Assembly: GCA_026770575.1 (NCBI GenBank)
Contig: MU657191.1
Coordinates: forward strand, 481,640-498,914
DNA from: Pelagophyceae sp. CCMP2097
Lineage: Eukaryota; Sar; Pelagophyceae
Reading direction: 5' to 3'
Length of the DNA stretch: 17,275 nucleotides
Translations under genes and position numbers: made by a program
Notes under the pieces: generated by a model
The model's database searches: none
Seen by the model: the letters and a program-made list of their open reading frames with translations, nothing else
Told to the model about the DNA's origin: nothing
Shown here: positions 8,661 through 16,948 of the stretch, in pieces
Layout: every line of letters begins with the position of its first letter
Numbering within the stretch: position 1 is the first letter of the stretch

Positions 8661-9393
8661 ATGCACCGAGCGGCGCGCGCCGTCGTCGCGGTGCTAGACC
8701 AAAAGGTTGCCGTCTTGGCGGTTGTGCCGCAGGCGCTCTACACGTCCGTCTGCCCTCTCGTCGGCGCCAGCATAGGTAACTCCCTGCTTGCTTCGGGGTG
8801 TATCTCCGGGAGACGTTTGCGTAGGTCAACACACGCGGCACTCGCTAGGTCAGCATACGCGGCACTCGCTGGACCACGTCGAGCGCGCGGCCGCTGCCTG
8901 CCGTGACCTCCGCGGCTCCGCGGCGGCGACCACGCTCCGCTACGACGACCGCGTCCGCGGCTCCGCCGTCAACAGCAGCGTCTCTCGACGCGGGGGGGCG
9001 GTCTCTGGAGCGAACGGCGGCCTAGATACCCAAACACACGACCCAGAAGCCCCAAAAGACGACCGCGCGTAGGTCGAGGACGACAAGGCTGTGGCCATCA
9101 CCGCCGCGTTAGCGGCGCGTGAGACGATCCTCGCGGCGCTCGCCGGCCGCGACGAACTGCTGGACGCGCGCGTCGACGTCTCGTTTAACCTGTCGGGCGA
9201 CGACGATGTCCAGGACGCGCTCCGGAGCACGCTCGCGCGAGAGCTCGCCTTTGTCGCGCACCACGCCTTCCACCACGCCGCCATGGTCCGCATCATCGCG
9301 GTCCACCACCTCGGCCTCGACGCCGATTCGCTGCCGCCCGACCTCGGCCGCGCGCCCTCGACGCTCCGATTCGACCAAGCGACAAAGCGCTGA
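8661..9393 (+). CDS. DinB-like (DinB/YfiT superfamily) four-helix protein (3 exons)
   Basis: The proposed exons 8661-8775, 8849-8967 and 9073-9393 give 184 residues with phases agreeing. The joined product reads LVGASIGQHTRHSLDHVE, then LRYDDRVRGSAVEDDKA, then LARELAFVAHHAFHHAAMV and finally APSTLRFD. These blocks are typical of a DinB-like family found in bacteria and some eukaryotes. DinB-fold proteins are metal-binding helical bundles; candidate ligands are His41/His44/His48 and the His cluster at 141-146. The biochemical role of this subgroup is not established. Intron 1 (GTAACT) has two possible acceptors because of a 24-nt duplication at 8824-8871; the downstream one (AG at 8847-8848) gives the usual family length. 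Intron 2's donor (GTCAAC at 8968) is weak and was chosen by homology; its acceptor is CGTAG at 9072. The gene is divergent from the N-glycanase. Confidence 0.72.
8824..8871 (+). repeat. 24-nt tandem duplication across a splice acceptor
   Basis: GGTCAACACACGCGGCACTC.. (8824-8847) is followed directly by GGTCAGCATACGCGGCACTC.. (8848-8871), with three mismatches in 24 positions. Each copy is preceded by TAG, so both can act as a 3' splice site, and both stay in frame. Using the first would add eight residues (GQHTRHSL twice). Confidence 0.8.
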
Positions 9394-9847
9394 CCCGTCC
9401 GTGTTCCCACCCCTGTCCCCGCGTCACATGGTATAGGGATTCCTATATCTAATTGAACATGTTAAACTCGCCATCCTGGTCGGACGGTTTGCCGGGCTGG
9501 CAAAAAAGACGCTCGGAGAGCGCTTGCAACGGAGGAGGCTCGTCGCGGGCCCGCGCAGGCCCGGGGCCACGCGTTTGTTTAATTGAGCACTGGCACGGCG
9601 GTGTAGTGATAGATTATTACGGGCAACATTCTTTCAGAGTAAGTTACTACCCAGTAAATTACCAATTATTCCTGGTAAGTTGCCGATAATCGGGAATAAT
9701 CCCGTCGTATTCCGGTAAGTTACTTCGAAGTCCCTTCTTGTTCAGCGATAGGATTCAGAGTAATCTATTCAGGCTTAGCGATCGTCATATTTTGAATTTT
9801 GGCAGTGCACGCCCTGGGGGTGCAACCGGTACGACTGTAGCCTCGCG

Positions 9848-10090
9848 GTGGCGTCCACGACTGCGCAGTGCGTCGGCAACGAGACGAAGCCGAAGGGCGA
9901 AGTGTGGAAATGGTTCAAGAAAGTCCCGGCTGAGAAGCACGGCGGGCCGCTCGGCTTGCAGTGCCCCAAGATCTACTTCCAGGCCATCCCCAACGCGACG
10001 AAGCTCGCCCGGCACGCCGCGGCTTGCTGCGCGCTGCCGCAAGCTGCGCTCGAAGACCCCGACTCGGAGGGGCCTATTCTTATCGAGTAA
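9848..10090 (+). pseudogene. Possible remnant of a BED-type zinc finger from a hAT transposase
   Basis: An open frame of 80 residues without a convincing ATG start. It reads VWKWFKKV, then LQCPKIYF, then NATKLARHAAACC. The spacing of aromatic residues, Cys, NAT.L..H and Cys resembles the BED zinc finger found at the N terminus of hAT transposases, but the second Cys of the first pair is not evident, so it is probably degenerate. Its position inside an element with an 8-bp TSD supports the reading. Alternatively it is a chance frame in GC-rich filler; confidence is moderate at best. Confidence 0.4.
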
Positions 10091-10250
10091 ATTTTCTCAA
10101 TTATCTGCAGTCACTCGTTCGAAACTCGGCTGTGTCAGCGGAGTCGGCCGCCGTGGAAGGCCGATAGTAAGTTACCGTTTTGGCACCGACGGTAAGTTAC
10201 TTTGAGCCCTTGGTAACATTCCCAGAATAATCTGATTAGGAATTCCTAGA

Positions 10251-10644
10251 CAGGTTCACTTTTTTTTAACAAGACTTAGTTCAGAACTGGTTCAGAAAAC
10301 GCAAATACGCTGTTCTGAACTGCTCTGAACTAGGAATTCCTAATAGGAATTCCTAAGTCTTGTTCAAGTTCAGAACGTTCAGAACTGACCTTGCACATTG
10401 GAAAACATTAAAAATAAATTTAGTGAGGATTTGTTCAAATCCAGATCAGGTTCGAAATGCCGCCGGTGGGATTCGAACCGGCTCACCTAGGTTTTCGATG
10501 GGACGTGACTGCGATCGCCAAAATAAAGATGATAAAGTGCCGTCGCCTCCGGGCTGAACTCAAAGTGCAAACACGATTTCTGAACTCTTCTGAACTATCG
10601 TCTGAACTCTTGAGTTCTGAACTTGTTCAAAAAAAGTGAAACTG
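10251..10644. repeat. Nested inverted-repeat segment rich in TTCAGAAC sub-repeats
   Basis: Left end 10251-10273 and inverted right end 10622-10644 share CAG(G/T)TTCACTTTTTTT followed by (T/G)AACAAG, 21 of 23 positions. Inside both ends the octamer TTCAGAAC/GTTCTGAA and shorter CTGAAC units recur many times in both orientations. This is the layout of a small DNA transposon, but the flanks (TTCCTAGA and GTTTTCAA) do not match as a target duplication, so it may be an integral part of the larger element. Two TAGGAATTCCTA palindromes lie at 10331-10342 and 10344-10355. Confidence 0.6.
10469..10479 (-). other. tRNA-like B-box sequence (SINE-type pol III remnant?)
   Basis: On the minus strand this reads GGTTCGAATCC, a perfect RNA polymerase III B-box / T-loop consensus, followed by CACCGGCGGCA as in a tRNA 3' end. 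No matching 5' acceptor strand or well-paired T-stem is found and the A-box region is poor, so this is not a functional tRNA. It may be a tRNA-derived SINE fragment caught in the mobile element. Confidence 0.4.
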
Positions 10645-10697
10645 GTTTTCAAGTGTCTATTACTGTATTCCCGGTTGATTACCGTAAGGGTAAGTTA

Positions 10698-11915
10698 CTA
10701 CTTTGTTACCGTCCTATCACTAGGAATTCCTACGGCGGTGGGTATGAAGTCGATACCGTGGTCCTCGGTGCGCGGCAGCCGCGGCGTCGAGAAGTGGCGC
10801 CACTCTGGCGACGGCGAATGGCGCCACTGCAGCGAGGGCGCCTCTCGCCCCTCCGGCGCCTCTCGCACCTGCGGCGACGGCACCTCGCGCCGCCGAAGTG
10901 TAGGCGAGTGCAGTGTCGGCGAGTCCCAGCGCAGCGGCTTGACGGCGCCGCCCGCGTCGTCGGCTGGGCGTGATTCTACCGTCTCGCCGGTCGCGCACCG
11001 GCCCGAGCGGCTCAGGTGCACCGCGCCGGCGGCGGTGGCGACGACGAGCGCGCAGAAGACGACGACGAATAACGCAACTTGCATCGACGCCGGCGGGCTC
11101 TTCTTCCTCGAGCCGCCGGCCGATGTCGGCGCGTGCGGGTACGCCGCGCGGATTTCGTCGAAGACGGCGCTGGCGCACCAGCCGAGGGCGTCGTCGAGCG
11201 GGTGCACGCGGTCCGCGTAAAACGGCGCCAGCGCCTCGGTGTCGTACGCAGACGCCGCGCCGGCGCCGAAAACGACGGCGCGCTGGCAATCGACGAGACG
11301 CCAGCCGCCCTTGGCGGCGACCTGCTGCACGAGGCCCGCCATGTCCGCGTTGAGAAACCAGGCGTCTGCAGGGAATCCCCATAAAGCCTCGTCACCGAGG
11401 TAAGGCGGGGGCACCACTATGATGGGCACCGCGCCGGCGAAGGACGAAATGAGGTCGTGGTACGCGGCCTTGAACGCGCTTCGGTGCGGCGCCCAATATT
11501 TCTCCTTGCCGTCGTTCGTACCGAGCATGAACACGACCACGTCCGCCTCCGCGGCCAACGCGGATGCGTAGGCGGGCCGGGCGCCGTACGAGTCGGGCGT
11601 CGCCGACAGCGTCGCGCCGCTCGAGCCGTAGTTGGAGACCTGCGACGCGGCGCCTCAAGGTACGTCTCGCCACTTCAGTACATCTCGCCGCGAGCCACCT
11701 TTTTTGCCCCCGCTTTCCGAATGGCGCGGCAGCCTTCTGCGTACCTCGAAGGCGGCGCCGAGCATTTTGCCGAGCGTTGCGGGGTAGTCGTGGCCTTTCG
11801 AGGCGCGTTTTCCGACAGTAATGGAGTCGCCGACGCAAGCGACGACCGTAACGTTCGCGCCCGCGCAGCAGCGAGCCAGGCAGCCCAGCACGAAGAGGCC
11901 GGCCCGCGACGCCAT
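10698..11915 (-). CDS. SGNH-family hydrolase, secreted or type-I membrane-anchored (2 exons)
   Basis: Exons 11915-11745 and 11639-10698 encode 370 residues; the 105-nt intron (GTACGC...GCAG, phase 0) joins FE to VSNYG. Seen: a signal-peptide-like N terminus (1-20), block I GDS (Ser31), block II SNYGSSGAT (Asn60), block III GTND (97-100) and block V DRVH (Asp200, His203), so all SGNH catalytic blocks are present. A hydrophobic segment at about 244-266 and a Ser/Pro/Arg-rich tail with imperfect repeats follow. Family members are esterases, lipases or carbohydrate deacetylases; the predicted active site would be lumenal or extracellular. The last ten residues (GIPSDRTVTK) and the stop codon come from the inserted transposon; without it the frame would read PVLN and stop at 9579-9581. 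The gene is convergent with the DinB-like gene. Confidence 0.85.
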
Positions 11916-12401
11916 GCCGCAGCGGCCCGAGCGCGCGACCGTGCCGCGGACCCTGCCGCCACCCCTGGCACGATATTGATGACCTTCTAGGAATCAGAGC
12001 CGATAAAACTTCCGATTCTTCCGAGGCAGCTGTCCATCTCGCAAGCTCGTGAAACATTCTGGATTTTCGGGCGTTATCTATCGCTGCACAGGCTCGGCGC
12101 CAGTACGCCGCGCGCCAGCAGGCCTACGTCTTCCGACAGGGACCTTACGTCCAGCGGCCTAACGGCCGGCACTGCTAGATGACTGTCACCACCCGCCGCT
12201 TCTCTTCGCGCTCTCCCGTTTCTCTGCTCGCTGCGCTTCGCCTGCCCTCCGCGCCGACCAGGTTTGATCGTTTAAAGTAAATATCGCCAAATAAACGCAC
12301 GGACTTAAGTACTTCCAAGCTTAAGTCCGGCCAAGGCGGCCCAGCTAGGCGGCCCCGCGGTGGTCAGACGACCGGTCGTCCGGTGTCGTGGGGCTCGTTC
12401 G
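11916..12401. other. Divergent intergenic region with a 10-bp hairpin
   Basis: About 486 bases separate the SGNH gene (minus) from the next gene (plus) and presumably hold both promoters. The clearest structure is an inverted repeat, CGGACTTAAG at 12300-12309 and CTTAAGTCCG at 12320-12329, with a 10-nt spacer, about 70 bp before the next ATG. An AT-rich patch precedes it (12267-12296). No TATA box could be assigned with confidence and no small gene is seen. Confidence 0.5.
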
Positions 12402-13069
12402 ATGATCCTCCACGCGCTCGCCGCGGTCGTGATCGCGACGTCGAGCCTCGCGCCGCCGAGCGGTCTCGCGCCGTCGATCAAGCCGTGCGTCCCTCGCGAG
12501 GGCGCTCCCTCGCGGCGGCGCGCTCCGGTCCCAGTGCCAAGGAGCCGGATGCAGAGGTATATACTGGTGCTAGGTGCTTCGGCGAGCACGACTGCGTCTC
12601 GAGCAACGGGCTCGAGGTCCGCACCCCGCGCCCTGCGCCGCTCGATGGGACCGAAGCGTCGTAGGCCCCGAACCATTTCGCGGCGCCGCTGGCTTTCACG
12701 TCGAGTCGGAGCGCGGCCGCAAACGCCGCCGCGTCGCTGCTCCGCGGCCGCGGGTGCGCGGTCGAGGCGGACGCGTTCGCCGTGCGGGCCAGCTGCGATC
12801 GCGACGATTATGAAATTGTCGTCCGCGAGGACAAATTGGCCACGTTCCGCGTCTCGGCGCGGTCGAAGAGCGCCTTCGTCTCGCCGTGGTGCATCAAGAA
12901 AGGGTGCATCAACGGAAATATGCCGCAGCGCAACGCCATCCTCGAATTGGCCGCGCAGCTCGGCTGGTCGCCCTCGGACTCGACGGAGATGGAGGATGAC
13001 TCCAAGTGGACACCCATCTTCTTCAACACCGACGCCGTCCCGCATAGCGACGACTTGTTGTACGAATAA
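12402..13069 (+). CDS. Unrecognised protein with signal peptide (3 exons)
   Basis: The proposed exons 12402-12484, 12535-12616 and 12665-13069 give 189 residues. Intron 1 (50 nt, GTGCGT...CCAG, phase 2) and intron 2 (48 nt, GTCCGC...GTAG, phase 0) keep the frame open. I do not recognise the family. The N terminus MILHALAAVVIATSSLAP looks like a signal or plastid-bipartite targeting sequence. The rest contains CFGEHDC, an Ala-rich helix, a region with DRDDYEIVVREDKLATFRV, a second Cys pair (WCIKKGC) and a C-terminal WTPIFFNTDAVPHSDDLLYE. The cysteines could form disulfides if the protein is exported. Exon 3 is the most secure part (codon use and long conserved-looking stretch). The start ATG and intron 1 rest on phase agreement alone. 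Confidence 0.6.
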
Positions 13070-13307
13070 CCATGCGAAGTGTGCCAAGGTCGCTTTGCCG
13101 CCTGTTGTCGAATCACCCTGGGATCATCATTCGCATGATCGGCTCCAAGTCACATATAGCCGCACGTGTCGCACCTTCGCAGCGCCGCTCGACGTATCCA
13201 GGCTCCAGACCGGGCCTCGCTGCCGCTGGGAAGATACCCGAACAAGAACAACAGTTACTTGAACTCTCGATTTCGATTTAGCGAGCGTTCGGCACACGCG
13301 CGCGCGC

Positions 13308-15353
13308 ATGGAGGAGCCCTTTGGGCTCGTGACGGTGACGTGCGTGCAGGCGCGGGGCCTGCAGGTTCCCGCGCTCTACGGCCTGACGCGCGGCCGCCGG
13401 CCCGACTGCTACGTGGAGCTGGGCCTCGGGAAAACGCCGCCGAAAAAGTCGGCAATCGTCCAGGGCTCCGCCGAGCCGAATTGGCGTGCGTCGCCCGCCG
13501 CGCGCGCGACGCCCGCCGGACGCGTTATTCGCAGGCCGGCAGAACATTTCCTTCGAGCTCTCTCTCGGCCGTTTAGCCAAAGAGTGCGGCCCCGCGTGCT
13601 GCACCCCGCTCGCCCTCTCCGATGCGGGCGGGCGCAGGCTCCACGTGCGCGTGTGTGACGCCGCGCGGGACGGCGCCGTCCTGGGCTCGGCGACGGTCGA
13701 CCTCTCGCCACTGCTCTCAGGTAAGTCTCGGAAACGCTATTCCGACGCTCTCTCGGGGACCGTACGCAGACGGACCGCGCGCGTCGGCGTTTGAAGCGAG
13801 TCGCCAGGCCGCGAGACGCAAGTGGACCGCTGGCTCGACTTGGTCGGCGGCGGCGCGCAGCAGCAGCCGAAAGGCGCGCGCGTCCGCCTTGCGCTCGCCT
13901 TTGACGTCCTCGTGCGTCAGCGGCGCGCGCCGCGGCCGCGGCGGCCGCGGGACTCGAACTTAGGAGCGCGCCCCCAAGGCCGGCGACGTCGTCCGACTCT
14001 CGGGGCTCTGGTACTCTGGCCGCGTCCGACGACGCTCGATGTCCTCGACGGCCTAAGGCTCGCCTGGCAGCTCCCGCGCGCGTCGACGCTTCCGCCGTAG
14101 GCCCGAGCGCGCGGAGAGCAACGCAGCGTACCCGCTGCGCGCCGACGAGGCGCTACGCGTCGTCGAGGCGCGCGGCGACGACGTGCTGGTTAGATACTAC
14201 GCCAAGAGCAAGCACGAGGTGAGGATTCCTATTGAGGAGGATTCCTATCGCATGGCATTGTCAAGCAAACTGGTCACACGCCCTCGCAGGAGCGCTTCGT
14301 GCTGTGCCGCAACGCGCTCCGCCTCGGCGTAGAAGAGCCCCGCGTCCATGCTGCGCGCCGTCCCCCCATCACGTCGGACGCGTGGCGACGTAGGAACCGC
14401 CGAGTCATTGGAGCGCGGGGTCCTCGGCGAAGGCGGGCACGGCGAGCGGCACCGTCGTCGACGCGCTCTCGCGCAGCGCCAGCGCGCTGGTGAGTCCGAC
14501 GACGCTCATAGGCTGTCCTCGGACGCGGGCCCTTGACCGTATCCTAGGCGTCGAGCCCTGCGGCCGAGGCTTTCTCTGCGACGGCGCAGCGCGCGCTGGA
14601 GAGCGAGAGTTTGAGCGCGTCGGGCGCGCTCGTGGCGCGCGAGGGTTTGGCGAACCTGAAGATGGTCCTGGAGCGGTGGAGCGTCGGTGGCACGTCCGCG
14701 GCAAAGCACGACGTGCTCTACGCCCTCGGCGCGGCCGCGATGCCCGCCGTGCTGCCGACGGGCGACTTCCAGGACGCGGCCGACGACGACGACGACCGCT
14801 TCTACGACGCAGAGGCCACGGCGCCGCCGAGCCCCGACGCGGACGGCGCCAACGCCCACGACGGCGCCAACAGCCACAACGGCCACCGCCACGGCCCCGC
14901 GGCCCCTGTGGCGGCGGCGAAGCCGGCCGCGACAGCGTGTCGCCCAGCTGAGTCTGTCTCGATGCCGGGGGCGGCGTCAGTCGCACGACAGGTGAGTGCG
15001 GAAACAAGCGCCAGCGCGTCGGATTCGCCTTCTGCTGACGGCGCCGCGCGGCCGCCACAAGTGCCCCTCGCGCTCTCCGTGGCCAGGACGCTCTTCCCGT
15101 CGTCCTCGACGCCGCGCAAGACCAAGGCGCCGCCGCAGCCGCTCTCCGTCTCGCTCGCCACGCTGTCTCCGTCGTCGAGGCCACCCGCGGCGAGACGGCT
15201 TCCGTCGCCGCAAACGAGGCGGTCGCCGTCGCCGCAGACCAACGTCGGCGCCGCGCCCCTCGGCATCCCCATCGCGTCCCTCGGCGGGAACCGATCAAGA
15301 AGACGATAAATAACTTCAGACGTCGATGTACACTATGGGCCGAGGCCCGCTGA
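13308..15353 (+). CDS. C2-domain protein with SH3-like segment and low-complexity tail (about 9 exons)
   Basis: Proposed exons: 13308-13485, 13535-13720, 13808-13911, 13964-14010, 14101-14218, 14290-14328, 14394-14489, 14548-14991 and 15087-15353 (492 residues, all phases consistent). Residues 6-156 form a C2 domain (LVTVTCVQARGL, RPDCYVELGLG, AEPNW, ISFEL, LHVRVCDAARDG, then VDRWLDL and a final strand); Asp33, Asp101 and Asp105 could bind calcium. Such domains bring proteins to membranes. Next comes a segment with GDVVRLSGLW and YPLRADEALRVVEARGDDVL, a small beta-barrel-like pattern not assigned to a family. Exon 8 has an acidic run (DAADDDDDRFYDAE) and a His/Asn-rich stretch. The last intron (GTGAGT at 14992) may be retained, giving a different C terminus ending at 15309. 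The exon 6 donor could be 14329 or 14344. No homologue of the whole protein is recognised. Confidence 0.65.
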
Positions 15354-15422
15354 CCGGACGGCCCCGGGCCTCGTCAGCCCAGGTCTAGGCATGCTCCTCA
15401 TTCCTTATCACATTATGATCGC

Positions 15423-15478
15423 GTGAGACGGTCGTCTCACGGCACAGGCAGGTACAGTCACGGCAGAGGGAGGTACAG
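15423..15478. repeat. Palindrome plus 21-nt tandem repeat between convergent genes
   Basis: GTGAGACG (15423-15430) and CGTCTCAC (15433-15440) form an 8-bp hairpin with a 2-nt gap. Overlapping it, a 21-nt unit starting TCACGGCA and ending AGGTACAG is repeated at 15437-15457 and 15458-15478 with two or three mismatches. This lies between the 3' ends of the C2 gene and the ankyrin gene, so it would be transcribed in the 3' regions of one or both. Function unknown. Confidence 0.6.
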
Positions 15479-15511
15479 GGTATAAGGGGCTTCGCTCTGG
15501 ACGGCGCCGGG

Positions 15512-16948
15512 CTAGTAGTCTGCGGAGCCGTCGTCGTCTTCGTCCTCGTCCTCGTCCTTGGCTTGCTGGTCGGCGGGCGTCGGGCCGTTGGGCGGTCGGA
15601 GCAGGGCCTCGACGGCGGTGATGAATCCTTCGCGGTCGTATTTGTAAACGATTCCAAACGTCTTGTAATAGTCGTTGCTGCCGCGCACCGACTCCCAGAA
15701 GATGCCGAGCGCCGTCTTGCCATTGATGCTGATCGGCGCCTTGTTCGCGCCGCGCTCGAGGAGCTTGACGAGCGTCTTCGTCGACGGCGGCACTTGGCTC
15801 CCCCCCTTGCCGGCCGAAAGGCCGGCGGCGACCATGAGGGGCGTGTAGCCGTTGGCGTCCGGGCCGTCGATGGCACCGGGCCCGCCGAGGGCGAGGAGGA
15901 GCTCAAAGTGGTCTGAAGCGTCCTGCGCCGCGGCGCAATGCAACACGTTGCTACGGACCACCGAGGCGCCGCGGTTCACGAGGCCGCCGACCTTTGCCAC
16001 AAAGTCGGCGTCGACGCCTGCGGTTCCGCCGTAGGCGCCGCGGCCGAACTGCGCCGCGCAGTATTCGCGCAGTTCCAGGTCGGCGCCCGTCGGCGGCTCC
16101 GCGGGAGCCGGCGGCTTGGCGAGGACGAGCGCCGTTGCGGCGTCGTGGCCCAGCGGCGTTTGGAGCAGCGCCGACGGCGATGCAAACAAGTACGGCGTCT
16201 TGCCGTCGCGGAGGACCTCGTCCGCCTGCTGGAAGCCGACGCGAAGAAACGCCGTCGCGTCGCGTCGGATGCCCGGCTCCACGAGAGCCTCGTGCGCGCG
16301 TGCGTCGTCGGGGGCCGCCCTCGTGTACGGCCGCTCCGAAAAGTCGGACATGAACCTCTCGAGCTCGCGGCGCGAGATGTCCTCGATCTTATTGCGCTCC
16401 GCCGGGGTCAGGTGCGGCTCCGCCTCTGGGATGTAGACGCACAGGCCCCACTCGCCGGCGAGGGCTTCGTGCGAAAAGAGCTGCCGCAGAGCCTCTGTCG
16501 CCACGTCGGACCGGGCGTCTTTCACCGCGTCGTCGATGCGGAACGAGTCCATGTAAACGAACGCGCCGCGGCCGACTTCAGGCCCGAGCGCTTTCACCGC
16601 TTCGAGGCGCGGCGTCCGGCCGTTCCGCGCGAAGAACGTCACGCCGACTTCCTGGAGCTCTCCGGATTCGGCGTCGCAGGCTGCGTGGAAGTTGCCTCCG
16701 CGCGGGACGAGCGTCAGCGTCGCGTGGCCGGCGGCTGCACCGCGGAAAAAGATCTTCGCCCAGATCTTCTGCACGTCGTACTCGCGCTTGCTCCCGAAGT
16801 CGGTATGGTGCTCATAAAAGTACGTCTCAAAGTCGTCGGCCTCGCCTTCCTCTTTCTCCTCCAAGTACTCTTCATAATCTTTAAGCGCGTCCGCCCGAGC
16901 GTCGATGCGCACCTCCACGTGCGAGGCGGCGCCCACCATAGAGGCCAT
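15512..16948 (-). CDS. Acidic ankyrin-repeat protein with possible GNAT-like N-terminal domain
   Basis: A single-exon frame of 478 residues from ATG 16948. The first part (about 10-275) mixes charged helices and strands; MDSFRIDDAVKDARSDVATE followed by LRQLF, WGLCVYIP, FLRVGFQQ and PYLFASPSALL follow the order of strands and helices in an N-acetyltransferase (GNAT) fold, but the acetyl-CoA loop (Q/RxxGxG/A) is not clear, so catalysis is doubtful. The C-terminal part has ankyrin-type units at about 333-362 (NVLHCAAAQ), 366-400 (NGYTPLMVAAG, LVKLLERGAN) and 409-450 (NGKTALGIF), which serve protein binding. The protein ends in an Asp/Glu run (465-473). The frame continues upstream to 17263 without an ATG, so 16948 is the first usable Met; Met4 is an alternative. 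It is convergent with the C2 gene. Confidence 0.75.
   Translation of the reverse strand: MASMVGAASHVEVRIDARADALKDYEEYLEEKEEGEADDFETYFYEHHTDFGSKREYDVQKIWAKIFFRGAAAGHATLTLVPRGGNFHAACDAESGELQEVGVTFFARNGRTPRLEAVKALGPEVGRGAFVYMDSFRIDDAVKDARSDVATEALRQLFSHEALAGEWGLCVYIPEAEPHLTPAERNKIEDISRRELERFMSDFSERPYTRAAPDDARAHEALVEPGIRRDATAFLRVGFQQADEVLRDGKTPYLFASPSALLQTPLGHDAATALVLAKPPAPAEPPTGADLELREYCAAQFGRGAYGGTAGVDADFVAKVGGLVNRGASVVRSNVLHCAAAQDASDHFELLLALGGPGAIDGPDANGYTPLMVAAGLSAGKGGSQVPPSTKTLVKLLERGANKAPISINGKTALGIFWESVRGSNDYYKTFGIVYKYDREGFITAVEALLRPPNGPTPADQQAKDEDEDEDDDGSADY

Larger units (their letters stand above)
9604..10732. mobile_element. hAT-like element with 8-bp TSD CGGCGGTG, containing nested repeats
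   Basis: CGGCGGTG stands at 9596-9603 and 10733-10740 (9 bp match if the preceding A is counted). Left end begins TAGTGATAG; the right end, inverted, reads TAGGAATTCCTAGTGATAG, so the same 9 bp recur behind an extra 10 bp. Sub-terminal GGTAAGTTAC-type motifs recur near both ends (9639-9721 and 10167-10200, 10688-10700). The interior carries a BED-finger-like reading frame (9848-10090), a nested inverted-repeat segment (10251-10644) and a tRNA-like B box. No complete transposase is present, so it is a decayed or non-autonomous hAT-type element. It inserted at the 3' end of the SGNH hydrolase gene. The stretch 9394-9595 before it holds no gene. Confidence 0.75.

Noticed and set aside
10440..10540. 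A tRNA gene on the minus strand
   Set aside because: The T-loop/B-box is perfect, but the T-stem pairs poorly and no 5' acceptor strand, D-arm or anticodon stem fits; kept only as a SINE-like remnant.
12305..13087. Minus-strand 260-codon frame opposite the unknown gene
   Set aside because: Arg-rich antisense frame without family features; the plus-strand exons have better splice signals, a signal peptide and a conserved-looking C terminus. It remains a lesser alternative.
14405..15298. Minus-strand 297-codon frame opposite the C2 gene
   Set aside because: Low-complexity Arg/Pro/Ala shadow created by GC-rich codons of the plus-strand exons.
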